Part shown: one piece after another, positions 1 to 8,704 of the stretch | How the letters are laid out: the number at the start of each line of letters is the position of its first letter | Position numbering within the stretch: position 1 is the stretch's first letter | Assembly (NCBI RefSeq): GCF_002860125.1 | Contig: NZ_PGVA01000032.1 | Location: 1 to 57,065, forward strand | Length of the DNA stretch: 57,065 nt | Direction: 5' to 3' | From: Bacillus canaveralius | GTDB lineage: Bacteria > Bacillota > Bacilli > Bacillales > Cytobacillaceae | Notes under the pieces: generated by a model | Seen by the model: only the letters and a program-made list of their open reading frames with translations | The model's database searches: none | What the model was told of the DNA's origin: nothing | Translations under genes and position numbers: made by a program

Positions 1-45
1 CACTTTTCCGCACTGACTGGCTCAAAACTCCGCACATGTGGCTCA
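1..45 (-). mobile_element. End of an IS21-type insertion sequence (partial)
   Basis: Reading the minus strand from 45 to 1 there are two copies of a unit TGAGCCA-n-GTGCGG (45 to 30 and about 24 to 8). Multiple short repeats at the ends are typical of IS21-family elements, and an IstB remnant lies elsewhere in the window. The transposase genes would be outside the window. The boundary at 45 is inferred from where the repeats stop and a plausible GntR-type coding sequence begins. Confidence 0.45.
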
Positions 46-107
46 ATTCATATGCAATAATCAATTTTTTCATAAGCGATTTCATTTAATGTTACCTTTT
101 TTTTCAT
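46..107 (-). pseudogene. 5' stub of a GntR-family regulator, cut by the IS end
   Basis: An ATG at 107 is preceded by AGGAGA at good spacing. It opens a frame beginning MKKKVTLNEIAYEKI, which resembles the N-terminus of FadR-type GntR regulators just before the winged helix. Homology stops where the repeat-bearing IS end begins, and the frame ends within a few codons. Only about 15 native residues remain, so the family call is tentative. Confidence 0.4.
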
Positions 108-129
108 GGTCTTCTCCTATGTTGTATTC

Positions 130-156
130 ATCTTGAATTCAAGTTGAATTCAAGAT
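130..156. promoter_or_regulatory. 27-bp perfect palindrome, probable operator
   Basis: ATCTTGAATTCAA (130-142), a central G, then its exact reverse complement (144-156). It lies 23 bp upstream of the truncated GntR-like start at 107, where an autoregulatory operator would sit. The assignment to that regulator is inferred from position. Confidence 0.5.
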
Positions 157-393
157 AACAACATATTAACATTGAAAACCTTACTTTGTAAATATGGATT
201 TTTAAATTTTCGAACTCTTTAGAAATTTACTGAACAATAAATTGTTGAAATTGATGTTTCAAACACTTTGTATATCTGTTATAAAGTCTCTGCAGTTAAA
301 AGAGGAGTCCCAAACTAATTATGGAGTGGAGTTATGTTGAAAAACAAAGGAGAAAAAAATTCACATCAGATAACTTTTCTATGGAAAGTAAAG
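157..393. other. AT-rich intergenic region, no gene seen
   Basis: Between the palindrome and the terminator of the hydrolase gene. A short plus-strand frame starting near 333 (ATG after AGTGGAG, about 42 codons) runs into the terminator hairpin and resembles nothing I know, so I do not call it a gene. Confidence 0.4.
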
Positions 394-427
394 AGCGGAC
401 ACGAAATCTTATTGATTCCTGTCCGCT
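394..427 (-). terminator. Rho-independent terminator of the hydrolase gene
   Basis: On the minus strand AGCGGACA-GGAATC pairs with GATTTC-(G)-TGTCCGCT, a stem of about 14 bp with one bulge. It is followed by a T-rich tract (CTTTACTTT). It lies 22 bp after the stop of the gene ending at 450. Confidence 0.75.
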
Positions 428-449
428 TATTAAGTTCTTCAAATTTATA

Positions 450-1313
450 TTATAGTGACTGAAACCAACTTCTCATTACCCTCAAATATTCCTCAGGCTC
501 TTCCAAATATGGCATGTGTGCACTCTTCTCAAACACATGGAAGCTTGAATTCGGAGTGAGGCTGCTATAATACTCTGTTGTTTCAGGAGTGGCCTCATCA
601 TAACGGCCACATGTGTAAAGCGTTGGACAGGTGATGTCCTTTAATTGAGCTGTACAGTCAAAGGTTTTAAGGTTCCCCTGAACGGAAAATTCAGACGGAC
701 CCCACATGGTTTGGTATACTTCTTGATTGCGGTTTTTGGCGTTTTCTTTTACCCACTCAGGATCAAGTTCAATTCTACAAACAAATTCTTTATTAAACGC
801 TTTGATTGCTTTTTTGAATTCTTCTGAATCAGTCGTCCCGTTTTCCTCACAACGTTTGATGGTTTCCTGAACTTCCTCAGGAAGCTTTTCAATATTCTTT
901 TTTTGGTCTTGAGCCCATAATGGAGCACTCAGGCATGGACTGGAAAAGATAACGCTTTTCACTCCGCTTGGCTTAGTCAGACAATAAGCGGCAGCAAGTG
1001 TAGTTCCCCACGAATGACCAAGAATATGGATTTCATGCAGCTTTAAGACGTGTCTTACTTGAGCAAGCTCCTCCACAAACCGATTAATTTGCCAGAGGGA
1101 AGTGTCCGATGGCCGGTCCGATTTTCCACACCCCAGCTGATCATAAATTATGACAGGACGGTCCACACTCAGCTCTTTCAAACCCTCAAGCGAAAAAGAT
1201 GATGAACCTGGACCTCCGTGCAGTATAAAAACAGGCGTACCAGTGGAGTCCTTATTATAAAATTCGTACCAGACTTTTCCTCCGGTTACATCTATGTAGC
1301 CTTCTTCGTACAT
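450..1313 (-). CDS. Proline iminopeptidase-family alpha/beta hydrolase
   Basis: A cytosolic serine hydrolase of 287 aa, the usual length for proline iminopeptidase and tricorn-interacting-factor F1-like enzymes, which release N-terminal proline or other residues from peptides. HGGPG at 32-36 is the oxyanion-hole motif of this family. GHSWGT at 99-104 holds the nucleophile Ser101, with Asp239 (GRYDEATPE) and His266 (SAHMPY) completing the triad. There is no signal peptide. The ATG at 1313 follows AGGAGGAG. The gene stands alone with its own terminator. The peptidase subfamily is inferred from motifs; exact substrate preference cannot be read. Confidence 0.85.
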   Translation of the reverse strand: MYEEGYIDVTGGKVWYEFYNKDSTGTPVFILHGGPGSSSFSLEGLKELSVDRPVIIYDQLGCGKSDRPSDTSLWQINRFVEELAQVRHVLKLHEIHILGHSWGTTLAAAYCLTKPSGVKSVIFSSPCLSAPLWAQDQKKNIEKLPEEVQETIKRCEENGTTDSEEFKKAIKAFNKEFVCRIELDPEWVKENAKNRNQEVYQTMWGPSEFSVQGNLKTFDCTAQLKDITCPTLYTCGRYDEATPETTEYYSSLTPNSSFHVFEKSAHMPYLEEPEEYLRVMRSWFQSL

Positions 1314-1342
1314 CGTGCTCCTCCTAATTCTTTATGAAAAAT

Positions 1343-2047
1343 CCTCTCTTATTCACCTTTCAAAAGTGGAATGTCCACCTCGACTCCCAAACGCTTCAGA
1401 ATTTTCTCTAGAGTTTCAAGCCCGGATTTCGGTTTGATTTTAGTTTCGAGGTAATAGACTTCACCTGCGATTTATAGCTATGCAATTGAGTAAAATGCCT
1501 ACCATCCCGGTGAATTGGTTGAAGGGCGATAGCATACCGTTTTCCTGAATCAGTGGAGCCGAGGATAATGCCCTCTTTAACCAGCTCATGCAACGGTAAC
1601 TTCTGATCTTCAATCCATTTCAAAGCCTCTTTCCAAATGGAAGGTACACTTTCCCCTCGAATCACAGACTTAACGTTCCCAAGTGTTACGTTTACCCACA
1701 ATGATTCCCACTTTTTATACTCTTTTTATTTTCCTCGTCTATATGTTCTGCTTCACTGGCGACAGTCTTTTCTTTTGATTTGGCCTTCAATTGTTCAAAC
1801 AATTTTTCAACTGTCTCGACCCCGACATTTTCATATTTAGCCAGAATAACCAGTTCTTTTGGAAGCTGTCCAACTGTTTCAATTTGATCTTCGTTTAATT
1901 ATCGTAAAAGCTAGGAATTTCCAATGAATTCTTCAGCAGTTAGAGGTACTTTTGATAGTTCCTCCGTTACTACAAAGCCACAAAAAGAGCCGAATATTAC
2001 TAAATAATTTTGTGATCCACATTACTGAGAGAAAGTGTTTCATCCAT
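1343..2047 (-). pseudogene. Decayed gene of unknown family
   Basis: Coding-like sequence runs through several frames on the minus strand. A start-like ATG lies at about 2047 (MDETLSLSNVDHK). A segment follows with two in-frame stops within a few codons (GNS-stop-LLR-stop-LNEDQ). Then come about 60 lysine- and glutamate-rich residues, a frame change near 1720 into EYKKWESLWVNVTLG, and a last frameshift near 1410 giving GLETLEKILKRLGVEVDIP before the stop. The longest intact piece is 97 codons (1408-1701). I do not recognise the family. It carries no phospholipase-D HKD motifs, so it is not a missing drmC. Confidence 0.6.
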
Positions 2048-2128
2048 GGGGTGGGAGTAAAAAACTCATTTGTTATTTGTTAATTGATTTTATTACGTTT
2101 AAGATTCCTAAATAATTCCACCTTAATT

Positions 2129-3151
2129 TCAAATCAAATTAACTAATAAATGTTGATTAATATGATTAGATTGGACTTGGCTAAATAATGGCGGTAACGC
2201 ATTGCCAATCATCAATGCAATTGAGCTCCTAGGTATGTCAGTTGGAAATTCATAATTAGCTGGGAAAGTTTGTAGTAAGGCTGCTTCTCTGGCAGAAATA
2301 CAACGATCTTCTTCAGGGTGTAAAAACCTTCCTTTAGAAGGATTTAAACAACCACCTGTGATAGTTGAAGAAACATCGTCCCATCTTAGGCGCCCATAAA
2401 CATCGTTAAAACCAACATTCTCTTTTTTATGACATGCTAATATATACTCGTCTGGAAGATCCTTTCTACTCCCGCCATCCTTGGGAATTTTTTTTATCAT
2501 TTCTTTTATTCTTTTAACATGCTTAGGGTAAATTTTATGAACAGGATCATAAGTGTTTTCAGTACTTTCTAATCCCCCTATCACGTCACGCACTGTTCGT
2601 TTTAAATCGTTACCTTGAGCAATAGAGATATTAGCAAGTCGTGAACCTAGCATTACAAACCGCTTTCTTCTTTGTGGAACTCCATAATTAGCAACATCTA
2701 CAATACCAAAATCAATATGGTAGCCCATCTTAATTAACTCTCTGTGAACCTCATGAAATAAATGATAATTTACTATAGCCGGTACATTTTCCATCATTAT
2801 TGTCAAAGGTTTCAGTTCTTTTACAAACCTTAAGTATTCGAGTATTAAATCATTTCTTGAATCTTCAACGGGATTGTTTCTATTTAATCGTCTAATTGAG
2901 GAAAACCCTTGACAGGGTGGGCAGCCAGAGAGTAAGTGGAGAGTCTCACCGTCTAACAGTTTCTTGATTTCCTCTACATCTAGCTGTCGAATATCTTCAT
3001 CGAAAAGTTTAGTCTCTTTATGATTTAAACGGTACGTTTGTGCCGCAAACTTATTAATTTCAACAGAGGCAATAACATTAAAGTTCGCTTGTCTTAAGCC
3101 TTCGGACAAACCTCCACATCCTGCAAATAAATCAATCGCTGTAAATGCCAT
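2129..3151 (-). CDS. drmMII: DISARM DNA (cytosine-5) methyltransferase DrmMII
   Basis: Methylates cytosine C5 so that host DNA is marked as self. The 340 aa carry the m5C motifs in order: DLFAGCGGLSEGL (motif I, SAM binding, near the N-terminus), GCPPCQGFS with the catalytic Cys (IV), MMENVPAI (VI), QRRKRFVM (VIII) and IGNALPP (X). The target-recognition region between VIII and X is short. I place the start at ATG 3151, six bases after AGAGAGATG, rather than the ATG three codons earlier that overlaps this site. Last gene of the DISARM operon, 23 bp after drmB. The m5C type marks class 2 DISARM. Confidence 0.88.
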   Translation of the reverse strand: MAFTAIDLFAGCGGLSEGLRQANFNVIASVEINKFAAQTYRLNHKETKLFDEDIRQLDVEEIKKLLDGETLHLLSGCPPCQGFSSIRRLNRNNPVEDSRNDLILEYLRFVKELKPLTIMMENVPAIVNYHLFHEVHRELIKMGYHIDFGIVDVANYGVPQRRKRFVMLGSRLANISIAQGNDLKRTVRDVIGGLESTENTYDPVHKIYPKHVKRIKEMIKKIPKDGGSRKDLPDEYILACHKKENVGFNDVYGRLRWDDVSSTITGGCLNPSKGRFLHPEEDRCISAREAALLQTFPANYEFPTDIPRSSIALMIGNALPPLFSQVQSNHINQHLLVNLI

Positions 3152-3174
3152 AATTATCATCTCTCTTGTAAAAA

Positions 3175-5082
3175 TTACGTATTTATCCAGTTGCTATAAA
3201 AACCAAGTTGTCTATCCTCAAAGGTTCCCACTACTAGTCCTCTATCCAAAAATACGTTGTACTCTTCGCAACTTGTTTCGGGTAATAATCCACATGAATG
3301 ACAAGCTGCCAAATTTAAAGCATCCCTTCCCTGACCTTGGCTAGATATACACACCGGGTCATTAGCGCATAATTCACCGAATTCTATGGCCTTTCTAAAA
3401 GTTAATGGAAAACAATCCCAATATCCTTGCCTAACAAGGCCTCCTAGTGTGCCCTCTGAATCTCCGCTCGCGGTGTATATTAAAATTGCTGACATTTCAA
3501 TGCCGTCTTCTAACTCACTACAGTAAATTCTTTCTCTTAATGACGCGGCAGTATAGCCACATTCATAGCTTAATTGTCGGATTAATAAATGGGCTACTGT
3601 ATGCAGCAGAATATACTTAGGGGTTATGTCTCGTTCAGAAATACCACCTTGATATGAATCTCTATAATTTTGATTTAATATTTCAGATCGTTTTAAAACG
3701 TTTGAATTATTTTCCAACCAATTGGAAATGTCGCTACTATTAAATTCTATAAAAATTCCTTCACCACGTACTTCATAAGCCGGATACCACCTAGTTTCAG
3801 GTTCTTTAACTGATATAAAACCTGGTATTTTATCACCCATTTCGAAAGTATCCGGAGGATTAATTCTTGTGAAGCCAGTTAACGCACGTACCTCTCTAAT
3901 TTTATTTATCAAAGAGATGCTTTTCACAGATGGAATACCATACCTATGTATATCTGTCTCTTCACGTACAAAATCATTACCATTAATACTGTCTTTTGAT
4001 ATTAATCCTGATAATGCTTGAAACTCTTCGAATCTATAAATAACTCCATTAGCATTAATCCTTTCGGATTCTCCATTAGTTGGTTTAGAGAACCTTCTGA
4101 TTAATATGTTCTTAATTATATTTGTCTCAGCTGAAATTTCTCTCGCAATTTCCTCGGACCACCTATCTATCCTCGCTGCTATTTTCCCCTCCCTTTCTTC
4201 TTCATCACATTCGGCAATAAAATTTAAAACACGTTCAAAAGCTCGAGACTTTTCTATTTGATTATTTATTTTCTCCGAATAGGGAGGTATTACGAGAGAA
4301 CTTATAACTTTAGGGAAATATAGCGAAGATGCACCTCGTTGCATAGCACGGGGGAATTCACCACAATCCACAGTTTTATTTTTCCAAGGCATTTTACCAG
4401 TACATCCATAACCAGGGCCGTGTTTATGCTCCATATTTTCCATAGCATCCTTGTCGAATGCACCAGCCAATGTAGCTCTTGCATTACAGTTTTTACATCT
4501 AACTATTAAACCTTCTAGCCCAGCAGAAGCAGTTGTCCCTGTTTCAAATGTTAATGTTGGATTGGAGCAGACTTGCTTTTTACCTCCCACATTTTTATCA
4601 TGTACCCATTTAACCCATGGAAAATCATCTATATGCCCACTTTCACAAGCAACCACTATCCTGGTTGGTACAAGGTCTTTCTTACATTCCAAGCAACGAG
4701 GTTTTTTCATATACGGATCTTGGTCTTTTCTTTTCTGCGTTGCCTTCCTATTGTATTCAGATAACCAGCTCTTTAATGGCTGGAACTTCCTGCATTTTGG
4801 GCAAAAATACCACTCAGGAAATCTTGCATATGCAATTCCCCAATCATAGTTACTACTCCCAGGCATCCCAAAATAATCTACGTTTAAAGCCTTTTCGAGT
4901 CTCTCATCATGTATCTTTATTACTTTTGAACCCCAAAATTCTGGTGCCGCCGTCATAAGAGTTTGATCCGGAAAATCTACCATTGCTCCAACACCATACT
5001 GCAAAATAGCTTGGGCACTTCTTATACTATGTGTAATTTTATTTAATCTTTGTATATCCCTTTGTCTCCCTATATTGGACAT
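3175..5082 (-). CDS. drmB: DISARM protein DrmB (DUF1998)
   Basis: About 635 aa. DrmB is the DUF1998 partner of the DrmA helicase and is a core component of all DISARM systems. Two CxxC pairs near residues 93 (FCPKC) and 128 (CLEC) look like a zinc-binding N-terminal element. The C-terminus (about 595-620, ACHSCGLLPETSCEEYN) is the cysteine-rich signature of DUF1998. The gene meets drmA at its 3' end. A GTG at 5094 overlaps the drmA stop, but GGGAG before ATG 5082 gives the better start. This points to translational coupling with drmA. Confidence 0.9.
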   Translation of the reverse strand: MSNIGRQRDIQRLNKITHSIRSAQAILQYGVGAMVDFPDQTLMTAAPEFWGSKVIKIHDERLEKALNVDYFGMPGSSNYDWGIAYARFPEWYFCPKCRKFQPLKSWLSEYNRKATQKRKDQDPYMKKPRCLECKKDLVPTRIVVACESGHIDDFPWVKWVHDKNVGGKKQVCSNPTLTFETGTTASAGLEGLIVRCKNCNARATLAGAFDKDAMENMEHKHGPGYGCTGKMPWKNKTVDCGEFPRAMQRGASSLYFPKVISSLVIPPYSEKINNQIEKSRAFERVLNFIAECDEEEREGKIAARIDRWSEEIAREISAETNIIKNILIRRFSKPTNGESERINANGVIYRFEEFQALSGLISKDSINGNDFVREETDIHRYGIPSVKSISLINKIREVRALTGFTRINPPDTFEMGDKIPGFISVKEPETRWYPAYEVRGEGIFIEFNSSDISNWLENNSNVLKRSEILNQNYRDSYQGGISERDITPKYILLHTVAHLLIRQLSYECGYTAASLRERIYCSELEDGIEMSAILIYTASGDSEGTLGGLVRQGYWDCFPLTFRKAIEFGELCANDPVCISSQGQGRDALNLAACHSCGLLPETSCEEYNVFLDRGLVVGTFEDRQLGFYSNWINT

Positions 5083-5090
5083 TTTCTTAG

Positions 5091-8000
5091 TCACTCCCAG
5101 ATAATTAGACCAGCGATAACGTTTTTATCAACATTGCGCATGGACGTTAATGTTTCCTTTGCATTGTCACTACTCTCATTTCCGTATACTTTAAGTAACC
5201 TTTTACTGTCAGTAGGAGGATCAGTAACTATAAACCTATCGCCATAAAAAAAATTGTTGCTTCCCCTGGAAATCCGATCTTCCCACTCGTCCCAAAAATC
5301 TTTCATTTCTTGTATTACTTCATTATTTTCATCTTGGAGTTCAATATCTACTCGATCTCTGATTTCTGACATTCGCTGGGTGATAAATTGTTGTATCTCT
5401 TTTACGCCGTCCGCGTCTTTTTGAAACAAGGCTGCATCTTTATCTTGAGATAAGCCAAACTTATGTCTCATTAATGTCACCATTACTGCATGCAATGCTC
5501 TATCTCTTGCGGGTTTTGCAAATGGTGTTACCCCTGTGGGCTCAACAAATTTATAAAAAGATTGATGATAACCATTAAATTGTTCATAATGCGACCTATC
5601 TCTGCTTTTTGCACCATCGTATAATACAAACGCTACTCCTGGATATGTTCTTCCTATTCTACTTGAAGCTTGAATATATTCACTTGTCAACTTCGGTTGT
5701 CCAACCAATAACATAACATTAAGCCTAGCAACGTCCACCCCTACTGATAACATATTGGTTGCAAGTAAAACGTTTATTGGGTATTTCTTATCTCGCTGAT
5801 TTTCCTCACTATATACTAGTTGTTCTAACTTTTCCAATGTCTCATTCAGTTGTGAAGTAGATATTCTACTAGTAAGTTCATGAGCAGATCCAAGAGGTCT
5901 CGTCAAGTTCCTTTTCCCAAAACGTTGTGCGGTTCTCCTCAAAAAATCCTTAACATCATCATCTACCAAGGTCATACATTTGCTTAAATCGCGCAAACTA
6001 TTGAAATATACGGCCAATGTCCAGAATTTATCTTTTATGTGATAAGGAATTTCCATCATATGAACACGTTGAAGAATCGCCGCTATTGAACGAACTTCCA
6101 TCATAGCTTTTGTTTTACCCGATGGCATGAAACCGACATACAATCTGCCAGGCTTGTCTTGTATATTCGCTTCTCTCGCGAAAAATGAATCAGTTGAGTC
6201 TATCCCTGGAGCTGGGAATTGTCGCACATCTCGGTTAAATAAATTAGAACACTGATCTTTAGCTCGACGGATTGTTGCGGTGGAAGCAATAATCTTAGGT
6301 TTAATTCCTTTTGCACTGCAAAGTGCATCAATTGCTGTTTCATAGAGTCCAACCATCGTACCAAGGGGGCCCGAGATTAAATGTAACTCATCTTGAATGA
6401 TTAATTCAGGTGTTCTATTTTCGTCTGAAGTGGCAAAAAAACTACCAATATCATTTTTCCAAGGTAACATAGCAAATTTATCAACAGTTCCAAATAATAA
6501 TGTAGGGGGGTTAATATATAATTCCTCATCAACAACTTGAATTGGGAGAACACTTTCAAACTCACAATTTTCTTGAGTACAATTAATTTGGAAATGGTTT
6601 TTATCCCGCATTGAATAGCCCCATTGACCAACTAAGGATTTACCTGAGGAATCTTGATCTTTCACAAGTTTTGTGCCACACCATGGGCATTTCAGTATCT
6701 GAAATCTATTGTTGATATCTTTAACCTCTCTTATATCACTGCTAGTGGCTTTATGGAGTTTATTAACTAGTTCTTTTGCTTTGTCATTTTTATTTGGTGT
6801 ATGTGTCCCTCCTATCCATAAACCAATAGTAATTTTTTCGGTTCCAAGCTGATAAGAAGGGTACTTGGATTTTCTTTTCATGCTGTCTTTTCTGATTGAT
6901 TCACAGGCACATATTAAAGTTCCTGCTCTTAAAAATTGTTGTGCTGCAAGTAATCTTAAAGTATACCTCATTATAACTGTTGTCCCTTTGGAAGTTTCAA
7001 GATGAGCTAATCTCCTATAGAAAATAGTAAATGCCGTAAGCCCTAAATAGGCCTCCGTCTTCCCCCCTCCTGTCGGAAACCATATTAGATCGACAAGATC
7101 TCGCTCGTCGCTGGTTTCGTTTGTTATTGATTTCAAGCTCATAAGTAAAAAAGCAAGTTGAAAGGGGCGCCATCTATGGGTACTATCGTCCTCTAAATAA
7201 TAATTTAACTGTGACATTCGTTCTTGTAGGTGTTGATCATCTGGGTAATGATCTTCTTTTTGAAAATTTGCATGAATACGTTGCATAAACATAGACCGAT
7301 TCGCTAGTTGAAAAGCATTAAATACTTTAACATCGTCTTTTAGTAATTCTAATCCAACGTACATCCTTTGAAGTGATTCTTCACAATCGTGAATATGCTT
7401 TTTTACCGCTTCTTGGTATCTTTCATCAAGGGTCTTCCCTTTTTGACCGATTTGAACTATCCATGCTGCATAAGCATCTACTAACTTTTTCATAGAATTT
7501 AATTTATCCAGTTTCTCTGTGGAATCTATATCTGATAAATATTTCATGGACAACACGTTTGTATCAAGGCCTGAAATATTAAAATCCATTTGAGGTACTT
7601 CATAAACTGGCACAAATTCTGTCCATACCTTACCGTTATCAGACTCAGTTATCTTCCAATCAGCAGAAACACCATGACCGGTGGCATAAACTTTTTTATC
7701 CCTGTAAAGAAGGTCAAGACTTTTTTCTTCACTATCCTGTTTTTGAGAATAGTATCTTTTTGAATAAGCGTGAAATATTATATTTGGATTTTTTTCTGTA
7801 TCAACAACAATCATTGGTTGAAAAAAAGAATTAGTGCCGTTATACCCCCCCGAATTTGTGTTTACAAGCATAGCGGTAATGGCATTTATTCCTTCTTCTG
7901 CGCGTTTACGTAGTACAACCAATTTTATATTTTGATCATTAAGATTTGGCTCCTCATAAAAGGATTTTTCATCAGTGAAAGCTAACTTAATAGTAAAATT

Positions 8001-8687
8001 ATGTGGTTCTCTAACGAACCCCTTTTCAAACTGATTGCTCAATCTGTAAAGAGAATCAATTAAATAAACATCATTCACCTCTTCATTTTCTAATATTTGG
8101 TAGACGTCTTTTCTTTTTAAGGGGTTTTTTAAGACCAACAGCCCTAACTCCTTTGAAGATTCAACCAAATGAACAACTTTGATAGGCAACACATACTGTT
8201 CAGCATTATCTGGATTGAAAGGTAACTTGCAATCCTCAACAGTGGCTTTCCTATAAGTTGCGAATGAAATATCAAAGATTAATTCATCGATATTACTATT
8301 TATAAAAAATGTATATCCCATGGAAGAAGGCATATTTTGCATTGAGAGCCCAATATCTTCGTCCAAAGTTCCAATGTTAGGTTCCTCTCCCACATTTCCT
8401 CGATATTGCTTCTGAGAATCATTATCTTCATCAATCTTTTCTTCTTGGTTTGTTTCATTATAATGATCAGTATCGTGGCCATTTATTTTAGTTGGAACCT
8501 CGTTATTGTCTGCATTAATTAGATTTTTTTGAGGGAAAAGTATGCCGACACTATATCTCACTTCAGGCAAGTCGGTAATTAATTCATTATCTTCATTCGG
8601 TATTGAATACTCTGATCCGGGACCTAAAAGCTCTTTTTGGATTTTTGATACCAATTCTTTTCTTGTTTCAAACAATATATCATTCAT
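5091..8687 (-). CDS. drmA: DISARM helicase DrmA
   Basis: A superfamily 2 helicase of about 1198 aa, the central component of DISARM. Motif I WFPTGGGKTEAYLG lies near residue 535, a DEAH-variant motif II QDELHLISG near 764, motif III STAT near 800 and motif VI QASSRIGRTYPG near 1009. The long N-terminal part before the helicase core is typical of DrmA. The start at ATG 8687 follows GGAGGTAGAAAT; an upstream in-frame start at 8708 lacks a site. The 5' end overlaps the end of drmE (stop at 8705), so the genes are one transcript. Confidence 0.92.
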   Translation of the reverse strand: MNDILFETRKELVSKIQKELLGPGSEYSIPNEDNELITDLPEVRYSVGILFPQKNLINADNNEVPTKINGHDTDHYNETNQEEKIDEDNDSQKQYRGNVGEEPNIGTLDEDIGLSMQNMPSSMGYTFFINSNIDELIFDISFATYRKATVEDCKLPFNPDNAEQYVLPIKVVHLVESSKELGLLVLKNPLKRKDVYQILENEEVNDVYLIDSLYRLSNQFEKGFVREPHNFTIKLAFTDEKSFYEEPNLNDQNIKLVVLRKRAEEGINAITAMLVNTNSGGYNGTNSFFQPMIVVDTEKNPNIIFHAYSKRYYSQKQDSEEKSLDLLYRDKKVYATGHGVSADWKITESDNGKVWTEFVPVYEVPQMDFNISGLDTNVLSMKYLSDIDSTEKLDKLNSMKKLVDAYAAWIVQIGQKGKTLDERYQEAVKKHIHDCEESLQRMYVGLELLKDDVKVFNAFQLANRSMFMQRIHANFQKEDHYPDDQHLQERMSQLNYYLEDDSTHRWRPFQLAFLLMSLKSITNETSDERDLVDLIWFPTGGGKTEAYLGLTAFTIFYRRLAHLETSKGTTVIMRYTLRLLAAQQFLRAGTLICACESIRKDSMKRKSKYPSYQLGTEKITIGLWIGGTHTPNKNDKAKELVNKLHKATSSDIREVKDINNRFQILKCPWCGTKLVKDQDSSGKSLVGQWGYSMRDKNHFQINCTQENCEFESVLPIQVVDEELYINPPTLLFGTVDKFAMLPWKNDIGSFFATSDENRTPELIIQDELHLISGPLGTMVGLYETAIDALCSAKGIKPKIIASTATIRRAKDQCSNLFNRDVRQFPAPGIDSTDSFFAREANIQDKPGRLYVGFMPSGKTKAMMEVRSIAAILQRVHMMEIPYHIKDKFWTLAVYFNSLRDLSKCMTLVDDDVKDFLRRTAQRFGKRNLTRPLGSAHELTSRISTSQLNETLEKLEQLVYSEENQRDKKYPINVLLATNMLSVGVDVARLNVMLLVGQPKLTSEYIQASSRIGRTYPGVAFVLYDGAKSRDRSHYEQFNGYHQSFYKFVEPTGVTPFAKPARDRALHAVMVTLMRHKFGLSQDKDAALFQKDADGVKEIQQFITQRMSEIRDRVDIELQDENNEVIQEMKDFWDEWEDRISRGSNNFFYGDRFIVTDPPTDSKRLLKVYGNESSDNAKETLTSMRNVDKNVIAGLIIWE

Positions 8688-8704
8688 ATTTCTACCTCCG
8701 GTTC

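Noticed and set aside
1343-2047. Decayed gene after drmMII as a broken drmC
   Set aside because: No HKD phospholipase-D motif in any frame.
4451-4849. 132-codon plus-strand frame opposite drmB
   Set aside because: Lies wholly inside the conserved drmB gene in another frame; low-complexity antisense product.
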